From the NCBI GenBank assembly GCA_963979005.1, contig CAXBVF010000033.1, forward strand, positions 1 through 11,046: a DNA stretch of 11,046 bases, given 5' to 3'. The position numbers were made by a program, and so were the translations under genes. Positions 1 through 8,818 of this stretch are shown here, one piece after another. The stretch comes from UBA6164 sp963979005 (GTDB lineage Bacteria; Patescibacteriota; Gracilibacteria; BD1-5; UBA6164). Each line of letters begins with the position of its first letter. Position 1 is the stretch's first letter. A model generated the notes under the pieces. It saw nothing but the letters and a program-made list of their open reading frames with translations. It was not told where the DNA came from and made no database searches.

Positions 1-1313
1 AGAGTTCATATTAATATTTCTGAAGCTGACGCAGTTCACGAGTTTTGTAGAATTACTAAATCGTATTTACTAAAATCAACTAAATCATATCATCTAGATG
101 TAAAAGTTTTTTCACTATCATGATATTTTACTACTGCAGTAGTTTCTCATTTCTCTACAAAGTATGATAACATTTCTGCTACTTCGGTTAAGTAACCTCA
201 TCAGTTATTCCTCAAATCAATTATAACCTTGTTTATATTTTTATCATTACTTATTTCGGTAATAGTTTCTTTAAAGTCTTTTGCTACATGTTCTCAAAAA
301 CTTTTAATGTGAATATAATATGTTGTTGTATTTAATACCTCTGCCTCAATATCTGTAATTATTATTCTTTCTCTTGTTACTTCTATATCAAATATCTTTC
401 ATTCCCTATCTACGGTTAATATGACAGTAGATCATGCCGGTCATTTAATCCAAGTTATTACTTCTCTCAACGAATTATTTTCCCCTATTTCTTTTCAATC
501 AACTTTTATCACTAAATCCCCTCACTTTAAACCTGCTTTTTCAGACGGTGATCAAGGAATTGGAGAAACTATTCTAACAAAACCAGGTTTTTCCATATCT
601 ACATATGATCAAATTCATTCATAGTCTCAAGAAAGTGAATCGTGAAAACTTTCGCTCTCTACAGGTGGAAAGTAAACCGTATATTTATCATCAACTCAAT
701 CAGTTATTCAATTTATGGCTGAATCAAGTATTTCTCATTCGTCAAAATTATCTTTATTATAATGCTTTGAAATAATAGTATCATAAATATCTTTTAATAT
801 TGCTATCTTTTGTTTCACTTCACTATTTGTTGATTTTGTTTCAATTTCAATAGTTTGCTCTCACAAAAAATTAGTCATTATTTGAATATCGTTGTTGTCT
901 GTATTTCTATTTTGTAACGCTTCTTCTGTCTCGATATCCTCTACTTTTATTCAAAGAATTTTTTCAGATAATCTATAAAAAGCCCAAGCACTTAATTCAT
1001 TGTTTTTCTCGAATGACTTAAGCGGATTTTCTATTAAGTCTAAGTATATTAATTTTTGAAGTGATTCCTCTAATTCAGTTCATGAATCAATATCTAAATA
1101 ATTTACTTTTATATATTTGTAGCTTTCCGGAATTTGTCAGCTATAATAATCAGCAAAAAAATTAAATATATTTCATCTAGTGATTTTTAGTTCATTAGAT
1201 GTATTTACAATTGTTAGATTAGATCAAGATATTTGTAGAGCTTGTGCTGATCAAAAATTTATACTTAATAATATAAGTGATGTAATAACTGATATACTTA
1301 TTTTTGTTTTCAT
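1..1313 (-). CDS. S41 family C-terminal processing protease with PDZ domain (3' end cut by window edge)
   Basis: The first 437 residues are visible and the C-terminus lies beyond the left edge. Residues 1-25 look like a signal peptide, so the protease is probably exported. Residues 26-165 are an unassigned N-terminal region. The helical lead-in (about 165-230) and the PDZ domain (about 231-315, with YEGIGSYV and SPSEKAGLKGGDLVIKVDGK) are typical of CtpA/CtpB/Prc proteins, which trim the C-termini of exported proteins. The peptidase core shows KVIIDLRNNGGGYLTEV (362-378) and the nucleophile loop SGTASASEI (425-433); Ser429 is the probable catalytic serine. The paired lysine usually lies about 25 residues further on, outside the window. 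UGA must be read as Gly: in DLRNNGGG the first two glycines are UGA. It is the last visible gene of the polA operon, 19 nt after the 79-aa gene. Family assignment is firm; the substrate is unknown. Confidence 0.92.
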
Positions 1314-1332
1314 GTTTTTATTATTTATTAAT

Positions 1333-1572
1333 TTAATTATTTTCAAAGCCAGAATTTCATCATAGAAGTTCTAATCATCAAAATGGATATAATACTCATA
1401 AAAATATCATAGCCAAACCTATAAATATTAATATTAAATATGTTCATCATCTTCAAAGGTATTGCTCTGCCCATATGAAATTTCAAGTCCATCATTTCAC
1501 AGTTCTTCTATATTTTATAAGTCATAATCATCAACTTATAAAGAGTATAGCATATACTATTTTTATAATCAT
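1333..1572 (-). CDS. Small two-pass membrane protein, 79 aa, function unknown
   Basis: I do not recognise a named family. Two hydrophobic stretches (about residues 4-19, KIVYAILFISGGLGLI, and 44-64, ending YPF) flank a basic and aromatic central loop (YRRTVKGWTGNFIWAEQYLG, 21-40). A glycine-rich tail follows. By my count 13 of the 79 codons are UGA, so the gene is invisible under the standard code. The start follows the stop of the 108-aa gene with a single base between (TAA-T-ATG), and the S41 protease starts 19 nt after its own stop, so the three are very probably co-transcribed and translationally coupled. Co-occurrence suggests a role near the exported protease at the membrane, but that is inference only. 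Confidence 0.75.
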
Positions 1573-1573
1573 A

Positions 1574-1900
1574 TTATCTAAAATTATCAAGTAAGTCAGG
1601 ATTATCTTTTAATTTATCCATAAGTCATTGTGATATATCATCTACAGTTCAAGTGCTATCTTGATTCAGCATATCATTAACTAAGTTTTCAGTAATTGGT
1701 TTTGCAATATCAGAAACAACTTGGGTTAATTGTTCGATTATAACTTCTTGGTCTATTCAATAGATAAAAGTAAAATATAAGAATATTAATACTCAAATGA
1801 ACATTAGTCTAGTAAGTAAACTAAATATTCTAGCTCTTTTATGAGCTTTCATTTCTTTGTAGATATAATCTATTTTTTCATCAGATGTAATTAATTCCAT
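1574..1900 (-). CDS. Small single-pass membrane protein, 108 aa, function unknown
   Basis: No family is recognised. The N-terminal 32 residues are charged (DEKIDYIYKEMKAHKRARIF), followed by one strong transmembrane segment (about 33-48, MFIGVLIFLYFTFIYG). An acidic helical tail (49-108) contains QEVIIEQLTQVVSDIAKPI and ends in MDKLKDNPDLLDNFR. The basic residues before the segment suggest the N-terminus is inside and the acidic tail outside the membrane. The ATG lies 16 nt after the polA stop, and the stop is one base from the next ATG. Four codons are UGA (Gly36, Gly48, Gly84, Gly92). The order DNA polymerase, two membrane proteins, exported protease has no obvious functional logic and may reflect operon packing in a small genome. 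Confidence 0.75.
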
Positions 1901-1916
1901 TTTTTTGTGTTAATAT

Positions 1917-3380
1917 TTATTTAGCTTCTTTCCAAGTATTTCATTCTCAAATATCTACTTTTAATTCTATTTGAGAATCTTTAATTATATTTTGCATTAT
2001 TTTTTGTACTTCCCTTTTTAGTTCAACTTCTTCTCACGGAAATACATCAAATACTAGTTCATCATGAACTTGCATAATCATTTTTGATTTTAATTTATGA
2101 TTCAGCATATATTTATGAACCTGTATCATAGCTATCTTAATTATATCAGCACTAGTTCATTGAATAGGCATATTAGTAGCTTCCCTTTCAGCTGAAGACT
2201 TAACTATTTTATTTAAGTCATTTATTCCATTAATATATCTTTTTCTTCAAAACATTGTTTCTACATATTTTTTTTCTTCACATGACGCTATTGTCTTTTC
2301 TAAATATAGTTTAACTTTTGGATATGATTCATAAAATTTTTCTATATAGATTTTTGCATCTTTCATACTTATTCATATCATTTTAGCTAATCAAAATCAG
2401 CTTATTCAATATATTACTCAAAAATTAACAGCTTTGGCTATTTTTCTTTCACTATTTGTTATTGTTGAATTTGGGAATAAAAATTCTGCAGTCTTATGAT
2501 GGATATCTAGTCAGTTTTTAAATGCTGAAAGTAAATTCTCATCTTCTGACATTATTGCTAATATTCTTACCTCTACTTGAGAATAATCTAGAGCTATAAT
2601 TTTTCAATTATCAAATCTAGAGATAAAAGCTCCCCTTATTTCTCATGCTATTCAATTAGAACTAGGTATATTTTGTAAATTTGGACTTGTGCTAGATAGT
2701 CTTCCGGTACTTGTAACTGAAGCATTGTAACTTGTATGTACTAAAGAATTATCATCTATTAAATCCAAAAGTCATTCTATGTATGTAGATTTAAGCTTTG
2801 TATAGTGTCTGTAATCAACTATTTCTTGCGCTATTGGATATTCGTGTGCTAATTCTCATAATACCTCAGCTGAAACAGAATAACCAGTTTTGGTTTTTTT
2901 TCATTTGGGTAATGCTAATTTTTCAAAAAGGATATTTCAGACTTGTTTCGGGGATTTTATATTGAATTCCTCTCCTACTTTTGCATAAATACTTTTTTCT
3001 AGTCTTTCTATTTCTTGATCTAATAATAAAGCAATTCATTTTAATTTATCTCTCTCTACGTAGACTCATGAAATTTCCATTTCTTTTAAAACCTCTATTA
3101 AAGGAATCTCTATTTCATTTAATACTTTATTTTCTGTTGTTTTTTCTTCTAATTGTTTATTATATAGCTTATTAGTAATATATACATCTTCACCAGAATA
3201 AATAGCTGCAGCTTTTAAATCTACATCTACAAAATTTACTTTCTTTTTGTTAGTTATTTCATCATAACTTATCATCCTATACTGAAATTCTTTTTGTGAT
3301 AGTTTATCAAGAGATAATCATCTAATCCCTGGATTTTTTATATATTCTCACATCAAGGTATCATAAAATCTTGCTCCCAT
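1917..3380 (-). CDS. polA: DNA polymerase I, polymerase domain only (truncated family A polymerase)
   Basis: Template-directed DNA synthesis in repair and replication. At 487 aa it is about half the usual PolA length. The polymerase domain looks intact: TGRLSSTSPNLQNIP (225-239), motif A DYSQVEVR (265-272, Asp265), motif B RKIAKAVNFGVIYG (312-325, with Arg312, Lys316, Tyr324), and motif C MQVHDELVF (436-444, with His439, Asp440, Glu441). The 5'-3' exonuclease domain is absent. Only the end of the 3'-5' exonuclease domain remains: FYDTLMGEYI (5-14) matches the segment just after Exo II, and an Exo III-like YSGED (61-65) persists. Exo I (DxE) and the Exo II aspartate are missing, so proofreading should be lost. 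The start is firm: an in-frame TAA lies 12 nt upstream, and a promoter and terminator hairpin fill the space before it. First gene of a four-gene operon. The missing N-terminal part could be encoded elsewhere. Confidence 0.93.
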
Positions 3381-3407
3381 CTTTTTTGTTTAATTTCTAC
3401 TATATTT

Positions 3408-3434
3408 ATTATAGTTTTTTTTGTTTTTAGTCAA
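3408..3434 (-). promoter_or_regulatory. Probable promoter of the polA operon
   Basis: On the minus strand, TTGACT (3429-3434) is followed after 15 bp by a perfect TATAAT (3408-3413). The spacing is short of the usual 17 bp. It begins where the pseudopilin terminator ends and sits 28 nt before the polA ATG, as expected for an operon with its own promoter. Prediction by eye. Confidence 0.45.
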
Positions 3435-3469
3435 TAAAAAAGAAAGCTAATTTAGCTTTCTTTTTTATT
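3433..3469 (-). terminator. Rho-independent terminator after the pseudopilin gene
   Basis: Two 18-base complementary arms (3433-3450 and 3452-3469) form a hairpin with core AAAGCTAA/TTAGCTTT followed by a run of T on the minus strand. It begins 6 nt after the pseudopilin stop. The A- and T-flanked stem would also work in the other direction, but no plus-strand gene ends here. Confidence 0.75.
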
Positions 3470-3475
3470 GCTGCA

Positions 3476-5059
3476 TTAATTTTTAAAACATCTAACTGAA
3501 AAACCAGCTGCACGATAAGTTGTATCAACAGGATTTATTAGAGTAGGATGAAAATACATATTTATTCAACGAGAATTTGGAGATACTCATGTTGGTGTTG
3601 AAGACCAGTAATATCAGCGCTGACCTGTATAATCAAAGTTTGCTGTACTCCAGCTACGACTACCAGTTATAGGTAACTTTAAATCATTTGACATTGCAGT
3701 TCATCATGCTCACCCCCATCATCATGTAGTATGTAAAGCCGACCATTCAATACTTGATGGTACATGATAATCTCATACACAAGGTCATTTTCTAGAAGTA
3801 AATGTATCTGTAGTATATCACCATAATTCATCATTTGGAATTGATGTCCAGTCATATGGTGGAGATAAAGGGCCTGATATAAATATTGATCAGTTATATG
3901 TACTATCATCCGTTGTCGCTCATATTTGAGTAGAACTTGTAGAGGCGTTTTTTAAACCTGTGTTATTTCACCATTGAAATAATTCTCATGATCTTGCAAT
4001 AGTGCAACTAGCTATATCAACACATAAATTATATTCACTTCAAGTGCTAGCTCATACATTACATCATGAAATTGTAATTCAGCTTTTTAGTCAATCACAA
4101 ATTATTATATCTGGTATATCACATGAGTCATAGATAGTAGTTGCACTAAAAGGTGTTGGTGTATTTATTCCTGTACAGCTTGAATATGGATCTGGAACTA
4201 CAGTTATCTCAGTAGTATCATCTTTTAGAACAATTGAATTTACTAATGCTACATTTTCTAATTCTCAACTAGAACTTAGAATATAATTATAGATATCATT
4301 ACTTGCTAATATTGAACCAGTATAAGCATCTTTTATTTTTTGTATTACTATCTCTTTATCAGTATTAGAAGTGTTTATATCAATGCTTCAAGTATAAACT
4401 GATAATACTAATCAAGTTAATGCTCATGTATTTGAAATTACATTTCATTGTTCTGGTATATTTTCTCATCAATTTATTACTTGTGAACTAATATTACTAG
4501 AATCTAGAGTCATAGTTGTTGCTCAAACTTCTGTATTTATTATACTTGGAACTGGAACTATATAACTAGCTGTCTTTATAAATACTCTATTATAAGTTCA
4601 GTCTATCTTTGGTGTAACTTCTAAACTCGCAGCATTTGTTTGTGATATATTATTTAGTACTACTGAATCTCATTCCAACAAACTTAATATTTCAAATTCA
4701 TTCTTATTGTTTGCTACCGAAAATACATATTTTTTATCTGTTAATGGATCAGTTGGTACTTCTGATATAGACCTAGATAAACTAGAAATAACTGAAGTTC
4801 AAAAATCTCATTGATACCATAGGATTTCTGTTCAATAATCTGCTATTTGATTATCATCTGGTAGTGGATATTTTCATGAATTTAGATGAAAAAGTTCTAG
4901 AGATGTTTTCATATTTGATACATCTGAAATCCTGATAGAATCTCTTGCATCTTTTGAATATCATTGTAATGATATAAAGGCTATTGTTCATAGTATTGCT
5001 AGGATTGTAATTACTACTATTAATTCTACTAATGTGAAGGCGTATTTTTGTTTATTCAT
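3476..5059 (-). CDS. Type IV pilin/pseudopilin-like protein with FISUMP-type C-terminal domain
   Basis: 527 aa, modular. Residues 1-30 are a prepilin N-terminus (MNKQKYA, then FTLVELIVVITILAILG). Cleavage by prepilin peptidase is expected before Phe8, with Glu12 at the conserved +5 position, although residue -1 is Ala instead of the usual Gly. Residues 31-130 resemble the GspG/pseudopilin head, with NSGKYPLPDD and VPTDPLTDKKYVFSV. Residues 131-290 are Ser/Thr/Asn-rich linker. The C-terminal third (about 320-527) resembles the Fibrobacter succinogenes major paralogous (FISUMP) domain: GCNVGAST, GELFQWGNN (358-366), GDYHVPSSIEWSAL (429-442), LKLPITGSRSW (460-470), GYYWSSTP (482-489) and AAGFSVRCFKN at the end. 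This suggests a surface-displayed fibre subunit with an adhesin-like or ligand-binding tip. It is a single-gene unit with its own terminator; no pilus assembly genes are nearby. Domain calls are by eye. Confidence 0.85.
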
Positions 5060-5223
5060 ATTGTTTTGAAAAATTATAAATAATTGTATTTATATTATAT
5101 TTTTTTATAGTAATAATACTAAAATTTTTATTATTTTAGCTTTACATAACTATAAAATATTTTTTTATTTACTTTTTTGTAAAATAATATATTATATAGA
5201 CATAATATGTTACTAAAATAAGC
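5060..5223. promoter_or_regulatory. Divergent intergenic region between the pseudopilin and RelA/SpoT-like genes
   Basis: 164 bp, extremely AT-rich. Toward the pseudopilin there is a perfect TATAAT on the minus strand at 5094-5099 with only a weak -35 (TTTAGT, 5118-5123), giving a leader of about 28 nt. Toward the RelA/SpoT-like gene a weak plus-strand candidate is TTGTAA (5177-5182) with CATAAT (5201-5206), 18 bp apart. A short imperfect dyad (AGTAATAATACT, 5109-5120) lies near the pseudopilin -35. No RNA gene or further ORF is seen. Confidence 0.35.
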
Positions 5224-6270
5224 ATGAAAGAAATTAAATTCAAGAACAAAGAATATCAGGAAAGATTCGATAATTTGTTATATGTAGAGTCAAAAAAACT
5301 AACAGATGATCAATATCTACTTATAAAAATTATAATGATACATTATAAAAAATATTCTACTAATGAGTATTATTTATTGCTAGCATTACTTAGAGGTTTA
5401 GTTTTTTTTAAAGGATTAGATATAAATGATAAATGTATAGAGGATAGTGATAGGGAAAAATTAATTATATTGTCAGAATCATTTAGCTATGAAATATGAT
5501 GAGATAGAGAAAAATATTTAGCATCAGTTTTAAAAATGAGTAATAATTTATTTTTATTAAAAATGATTATTAAATATACAATATTATCTTTTGAAGATAA
5601 ATACATAGATTTAATTCCTAATATATGAAATTATTATAAATCTATATGATATATAATTCCCTATTTAACTTTGAAGGAAATTAACTTATTGTGATTTTTT
5701 CAAGATAAATATTTTGAAAAAGTATATCCAAAGGAATTTAGCTACACAAAAAAACATTATTTTAAAAAAATAAATAATACAATTATTCCATGAGAATATT
5801 TGGTTTATGTAGTTAATAATCTCTCTGATTTAATGTCAAAGGCTTGAGTGATATGAAGAATAAAGCTTAGAAAAAAATCATTTTTTAGTGTTTATAATAA
5901 ATTAATAAGAAAAGCTACTCAACAAATAGATGATTCTATTTGAATAAGAGTTATATTTTCCAATACTGATGAAATAAATATTTTCACATGATTTTTTGAG
6001 GATATATGTTTTTGTGTAAAGAAAAAAGACTATATAAAGAAGCCTAAAAAAAATTGATATAAAAGTATTCATTATACTTATTTAAGCCCATATGAAGATA
6101 GAGAACTAAAAATAGAACTACAACTAAGAACAACAAAAATTGATAAACAAATTAAAAAGACTAAAGATCTTTCTCATTATACTTATACATTAAAAGAAAA
6201 TAAGTGGGCAGATTTATTTAAAGAAGTTCATTTATGATATGATTATATAAACAAAATAAAAAAGACTTAA
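5224..6270 (+). CDS. RelA/SpoT-type (p)ppGpp synthetase with degenerate HD region and no C-terminal regulatory domains
   Basis: 348 aa. The C-terminal half matches the alarmone synthetase fold, which moves pyrophosphate from ATP to GDP/GTP: VIGRIKLRKKSFFSVYNKLI (209-228), DDSIGIRVIF (236-245, with the catalytic-position Asp), DYIKKPKKNGYKSIH (269-283, with the guanine-stacking Tyr) and IELQLRT (297-303, with the catalytic Glu). Residues 30-180 lack HDxxED but keep the helical order of the Rel hydrolase domain. LLLALLRGLVFFKG (51-64) stands where AALLHDVVEDT occurs in Rel, and YYKSIGYIIPYLTLKEINLL (137-156) resembles the segment linking HD to synthetase. I infer a hydrolase-dead remnant. TGS and ACT domains are absent. 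About a dozen UGA glycines include the motif residues Gly240 and Gly278. The AUG follows an A-rich leader without a clear ribosome binding site. The gene converges on ndk. The synthetase call is good; the HD remnant is inference. Confidence 0.85.
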
Positions 6271-6285
6271 TATTAAGTCTTTTTT
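6258..6285. terminator. Bidirectional terminator shared by the RelA/SpoT-like gene and ndk
   Basis: A perfect inverted repeat AAAAAAGACTTAA / TTAAGTCTTTTTT around a central TA forms a hairpin with T-runs in both directions. The UAA stop of the RelA/SpoT-like gene (6268-6270) lies inside the left arm, and the ndk stop is 13 nt from the right end. One element therefore serves both convergent genes. Confidence 0.8.
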
Positions 6286-6298
6286 ATTTTTAGTTTAA

Positions 6299-6742
6299 TT
6301 ATAGTACTTCGTCAATTACTTTATTATATTCAAATACTCATTCTCATTTGAAAAATCTTTCAAGCTCAACTTTTGCTGTTTCTTCAGAATCTGAAGCATG
6401 GATAATGTTTCCATCAATTGTTAAACCTAAATCACCTCTAATTGATCCTGGTAGAGCCTCTGCTGGATTAGTAGCTCAAGTAAGAGTTCTGATTGTAGCT
6501 ATTGCGTTAATTCCTGATACTGCTAATGCTACTACAGGAGTTCTTTTCATGTATTTTTGTATAGATGGAAAGAAAGGTTTATCAGCTAAGAAGTCATAAT
6601 GTTCTGAGATGATAGCGTCATCTAATTGCATCATTTTTAATCATGATATTTTTAATCATTTAGCTTCAATTCTAGCGATAACTTGACCTATAAGACTTCT
6701 CTCTACTGTATCTGGTTTTAGCAATATTAATGTAGTTTGCAT
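6299..6742 (-). CDS. ndk: Nucleoside diphosphate kinase
   Basis: 147 aa, the normal size for this enzyme, which transfers the terminal phosphate of ATP to other (d)NDPs in the cytoplasm through a phosphohistidine. Visible motifs: TLILLKPD (4-11, Lys9), RTPVVALAVSG (67-77), GATNPAEALPGSIRGDLG (89-106) and the active-site segment NIIHASDSEE (112-121) with phosphoacceptor His115. All nucleotide-binding positions I know of seem present, so it should be active. UGA is read as Gly at residues 29, 34, 89, 133 and 135, the first Gly of the GATNP motif among them. It is a single-gene unit with a promoter upstream, sharing its terminator with the convergent alarmone synthetase. Both enzymes act on guanine nucleotides, though opposite strands argue against co-transcription. 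Confidence 0.95.
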
Positions 6743-6769
6743 ATTTTTTATTAAAATTATAATAATTGG

Positions 6770-6796
6770 ATTATATGTATATTACGTAAATTGCAA
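6770..6796 (-). promoter_or_regulatory. ndk: Probable ndk promoter
   Basis: Minus strand: perfect TATAAT (6770-6775) with TTGCAA (6791-6796) 15 bp upstream, slightly short spacing. The predicted leader to the ndk ATG is about 20 nt. Prediction by eye. Confidence 0.4.
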
Positions 6797-6815
6797 TAGT
6801 TTATTGAATAATAAC

Positions 6816-6842
6816 AAATAGTTATAAAATATATAACTATTT
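6816..6842 (-). terminator. Hairpin at the end of the 122-aa gene, possible terminator
   Basis: 11-bp arms AAATAGTTATA (6816-6826) and TATAACTATTT (6832-6842) enclose a 5-nt loop. The UAG stop of the 122-aa gene (6837-6839) is inside the stem. On the minus strand the following tract is interrupted (TTTGTTATTATT), so termination may be weak and some reading through into ndk is possible. Confidence 0.5.
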
Positions 6843-7205
6843 TTTCATTTTATTTATTAATGTGTTCACTATGTCTTTTATTAATCCTATTACTCATTTA
6901 CATTCATCTGTCCTTTTAATGCAATGACTAAAATTAGCAGATAAATTTCAGGTTCTTTGTAATAGATCACTATGATTTATATTTTGTTCTACTGTACTTT
7001 TAAAATCAACACCTGTCATGTCTATAATCGGAACATTTTCCTTAATTCAAGGTTTTCAAATATTTTTACATGCTTTTCCTACAAACTGGTACACTTCATT
7101 CATTTCTGGATTATCTTTCAAATCATCTGCTTTAATGTTTGATCAATCTAATTTTTTATCTCCCAAGTCTATGATTTTCTCAGATTCAGACTTTTTTGTA
7201 TTCAT
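6837..7205 (-). CDS. Unrecognised 122-aa soluble protein, second gene of a two-gene operon
   Basis: I do not recognise the family. The protein is hydrophilic, with an acidic/lysine-rich start (KKSESEKIIDLGDKKLD), a middle with VYQFVGKACKNIGKPG (38-53), and a C-terminal helical, basic tail (GVIGLIKDIVNTLINKMKK, 104-122). Three cysteines (46, 95, 102) could bind metal or pair, but no known spacing motif is seen. No signal peptide or long hydrophobic segment is present. The start lies 36 nt after the stop of the 511-aa gene on the same strand with no terminator between, so the two are probably co-transcribed. Six UGA codons are read as Gly. Confidence 0.7.
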
Positions 7206-7241
7206 AATTTTTATTTATTTATTAAAAGTAGTTTTTATACT

Positions 7242-8777
7242 CTACGAATACATCTCAAGTTCAAATTTTGATAGCATTGTTTGTAAATTAGTGTTTTGCC
7301 TACAATCGCTTAAATAAGAAATTATATTTTTTAATGTTAGGGTATAGTCATTTCATTTTATAGTTCTTGTATGTACGACCATCTCAATATCAGCTTTAGC
7401 TATAAATACTCTAAATTCATCTATATTACTAATATTTTGATTAATTAAAAATTCTGTTATACTGTCTTTTAAATTTTTTATTCCCATATTAGAGGCAAAA
7501 TTATTAATTTTTGATCTATTTGGATGTCTGGAGTTAATATCGGTTCAAGCTCATAAAGTTATAAAGTAGTTAAATGAGGCTATTGATTCGGATAAAATAA
7601 ATAAGCTATTAGCTGGAGCATCTCCATTACCTTGAGCGCTTGCTCTTTGAGCTTCATAAAAAATAAATAAATCAAAAATACTGTTTATTTTATTTAAATC
7701 AATTAATGTTTTAATTTGCGCATCAAAGTTACCATTTTCTCAAATTCATGATACTAATGTTCAAGTACGCATTGCGAATAGATTTTGTTTGTCATTAAAA
7801 AAATCTTCTATTTTAGCTTTTTGTCCCCTTTTTATATATTGTTTTCCTAAGTAACTACTAAAATTGTTAAGTAAACTACTATTGTAATTAGTATTTTCAT
7901 CTAATCCATCATTTCTCTCTAATGATATTCATTTAATTAGGCTAAAAAACGATATATCTCAAAGAAAACTAACTCTAGGATTTATTTTTATAAAATTTAA
8001 TAAATCACCAGTACTATTTATATTATTATCATTTAAAAAATTAAGAACCTTTTCTCTTAACTGTTTTCTGTAATATTTATATAAGAATTTTATTATTCAA
8101 GTTTGTGAGTAGCTACAAACACCTGATGTATATTCGTTTAATTCCATGAATTTTCTTATTTCAAATGGAATATTGGTGCTAAAATTTTTATCATCAAAAA
8201 ACTTATCAATATCAATAGAATTTTTTTCTGAAGACTTTATAATATCATACTCATTATAAGGTGTGGCAAAATCACGCTCATGAGATAAAAATCACATTTT
8301 CCGTTGTTTTCATTTTCTCTTTTTTGCGCGGAATCAAGCTTTAGAGATATCTACTCTTTTAATTATAGTGATTTCCTCATTTTTAGAACCAAATTGTACT
8401 ATAGGTGTATTTTCATTTTTTAGTTCATTATTATTTATTAATATGATTTTAATTCTATTTCTATAAAATAGCATTAAACTTTTTTGATTATCATAGTCTT
8501 CTGATGCACTATTTAGGTTCATATTAGAGTTTCAGTTTTCAGAAATTCAATATATTTCATCAAAAAAATCACTTCAAATAATACTAATAATTCATCAAAT
8601 ATCCTTAATTTGTTCCCTAATATTAGTTATTGATTCTCTAACTTGATCATTGGATCTTTCGCCTTCGTAGTTATTTATTAATTTAGAAATGTTTTCAGTA
8701 AATTCTGAGCTCAAAGCTGCTAAAAATATCTTTTCCTTTTTCTCTTCATCATAATCATAGTAATCTATGTACTCCAT
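7242..8777 (-). CDS. Unrecognised 511-aa protein, first gene of a two-gene operon with a palindromic promoter
   Basis: I do not recognise this protein. The N-terminus is very acidic and tyrosine-rich (MEYIDYYDYDEEKKEK), followed by helical, charged sequence. A strongly basic patch, FRAKKRKGKQRK (149-160), could contact nucleic acid. Aromatic/basic helices occur at 228-248 (IIKFLYKYYRKQLREKVLNF) and a Gly/Ala-rich segment at 372-388 (FYEAQRASAQGNGDAPA). The C-terminal third is Asn/Ile-rich and helical. There is no signal peptide, transmembrane segment or Walker motif. The start is supported by a near-consensus promoter about 30 nt upstream. By eye it contains about 15 UGA glycines and no internal UAA or UAG, so the frame is under coding constraint. 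A defence, regulatory or phage-derived role is possible but nothing in the sequence fixes it. Confidence 0.75.
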
Positions 8778-8818
8778 ATATTATATTCGTATAATTAAAT
8801 ATTGCGAATATAATATAT
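8776..8818. promoter_or_regulatory. Perfect 14-bp inverted repeat, candidate operator of the 511-aa operon
   Basis: Arms ATATATTATATTCG (8776-8789) and CGAATATAATATAT (8805-8818) are perfect complements separated by 15 bp. One arm contains the -10 region of the minus-strand promoter and the other runs into the ATG of the 511-aa gene. The arrangement fits a repressor operator covering promoter and start codon. If transcription began upstream of both arms, the RNA hairpin would instead mask the start codon. Confidence 0.6.

Noticed and set aside
5060..5223. Small RNA or small gene in the divergent intergenic region
   Set aside because: Only AT-rich sequence with promoter-like elements is seen; no coding frame of useful length or stable structured RNA was found.
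6348..6599. Plus-strand open frame antisense to ndk
   Set aside because: ndk on the other strand has all its catalytic motifs; this frame has none.
7018..7317. Plus-strand open frame of 99 codons
   Set aside because: It lies antisense to the 122-aa gene and the end of the 511-aa gene. Its product has no recognisable features, while the minus-strand frames are long and continuous under code 25.
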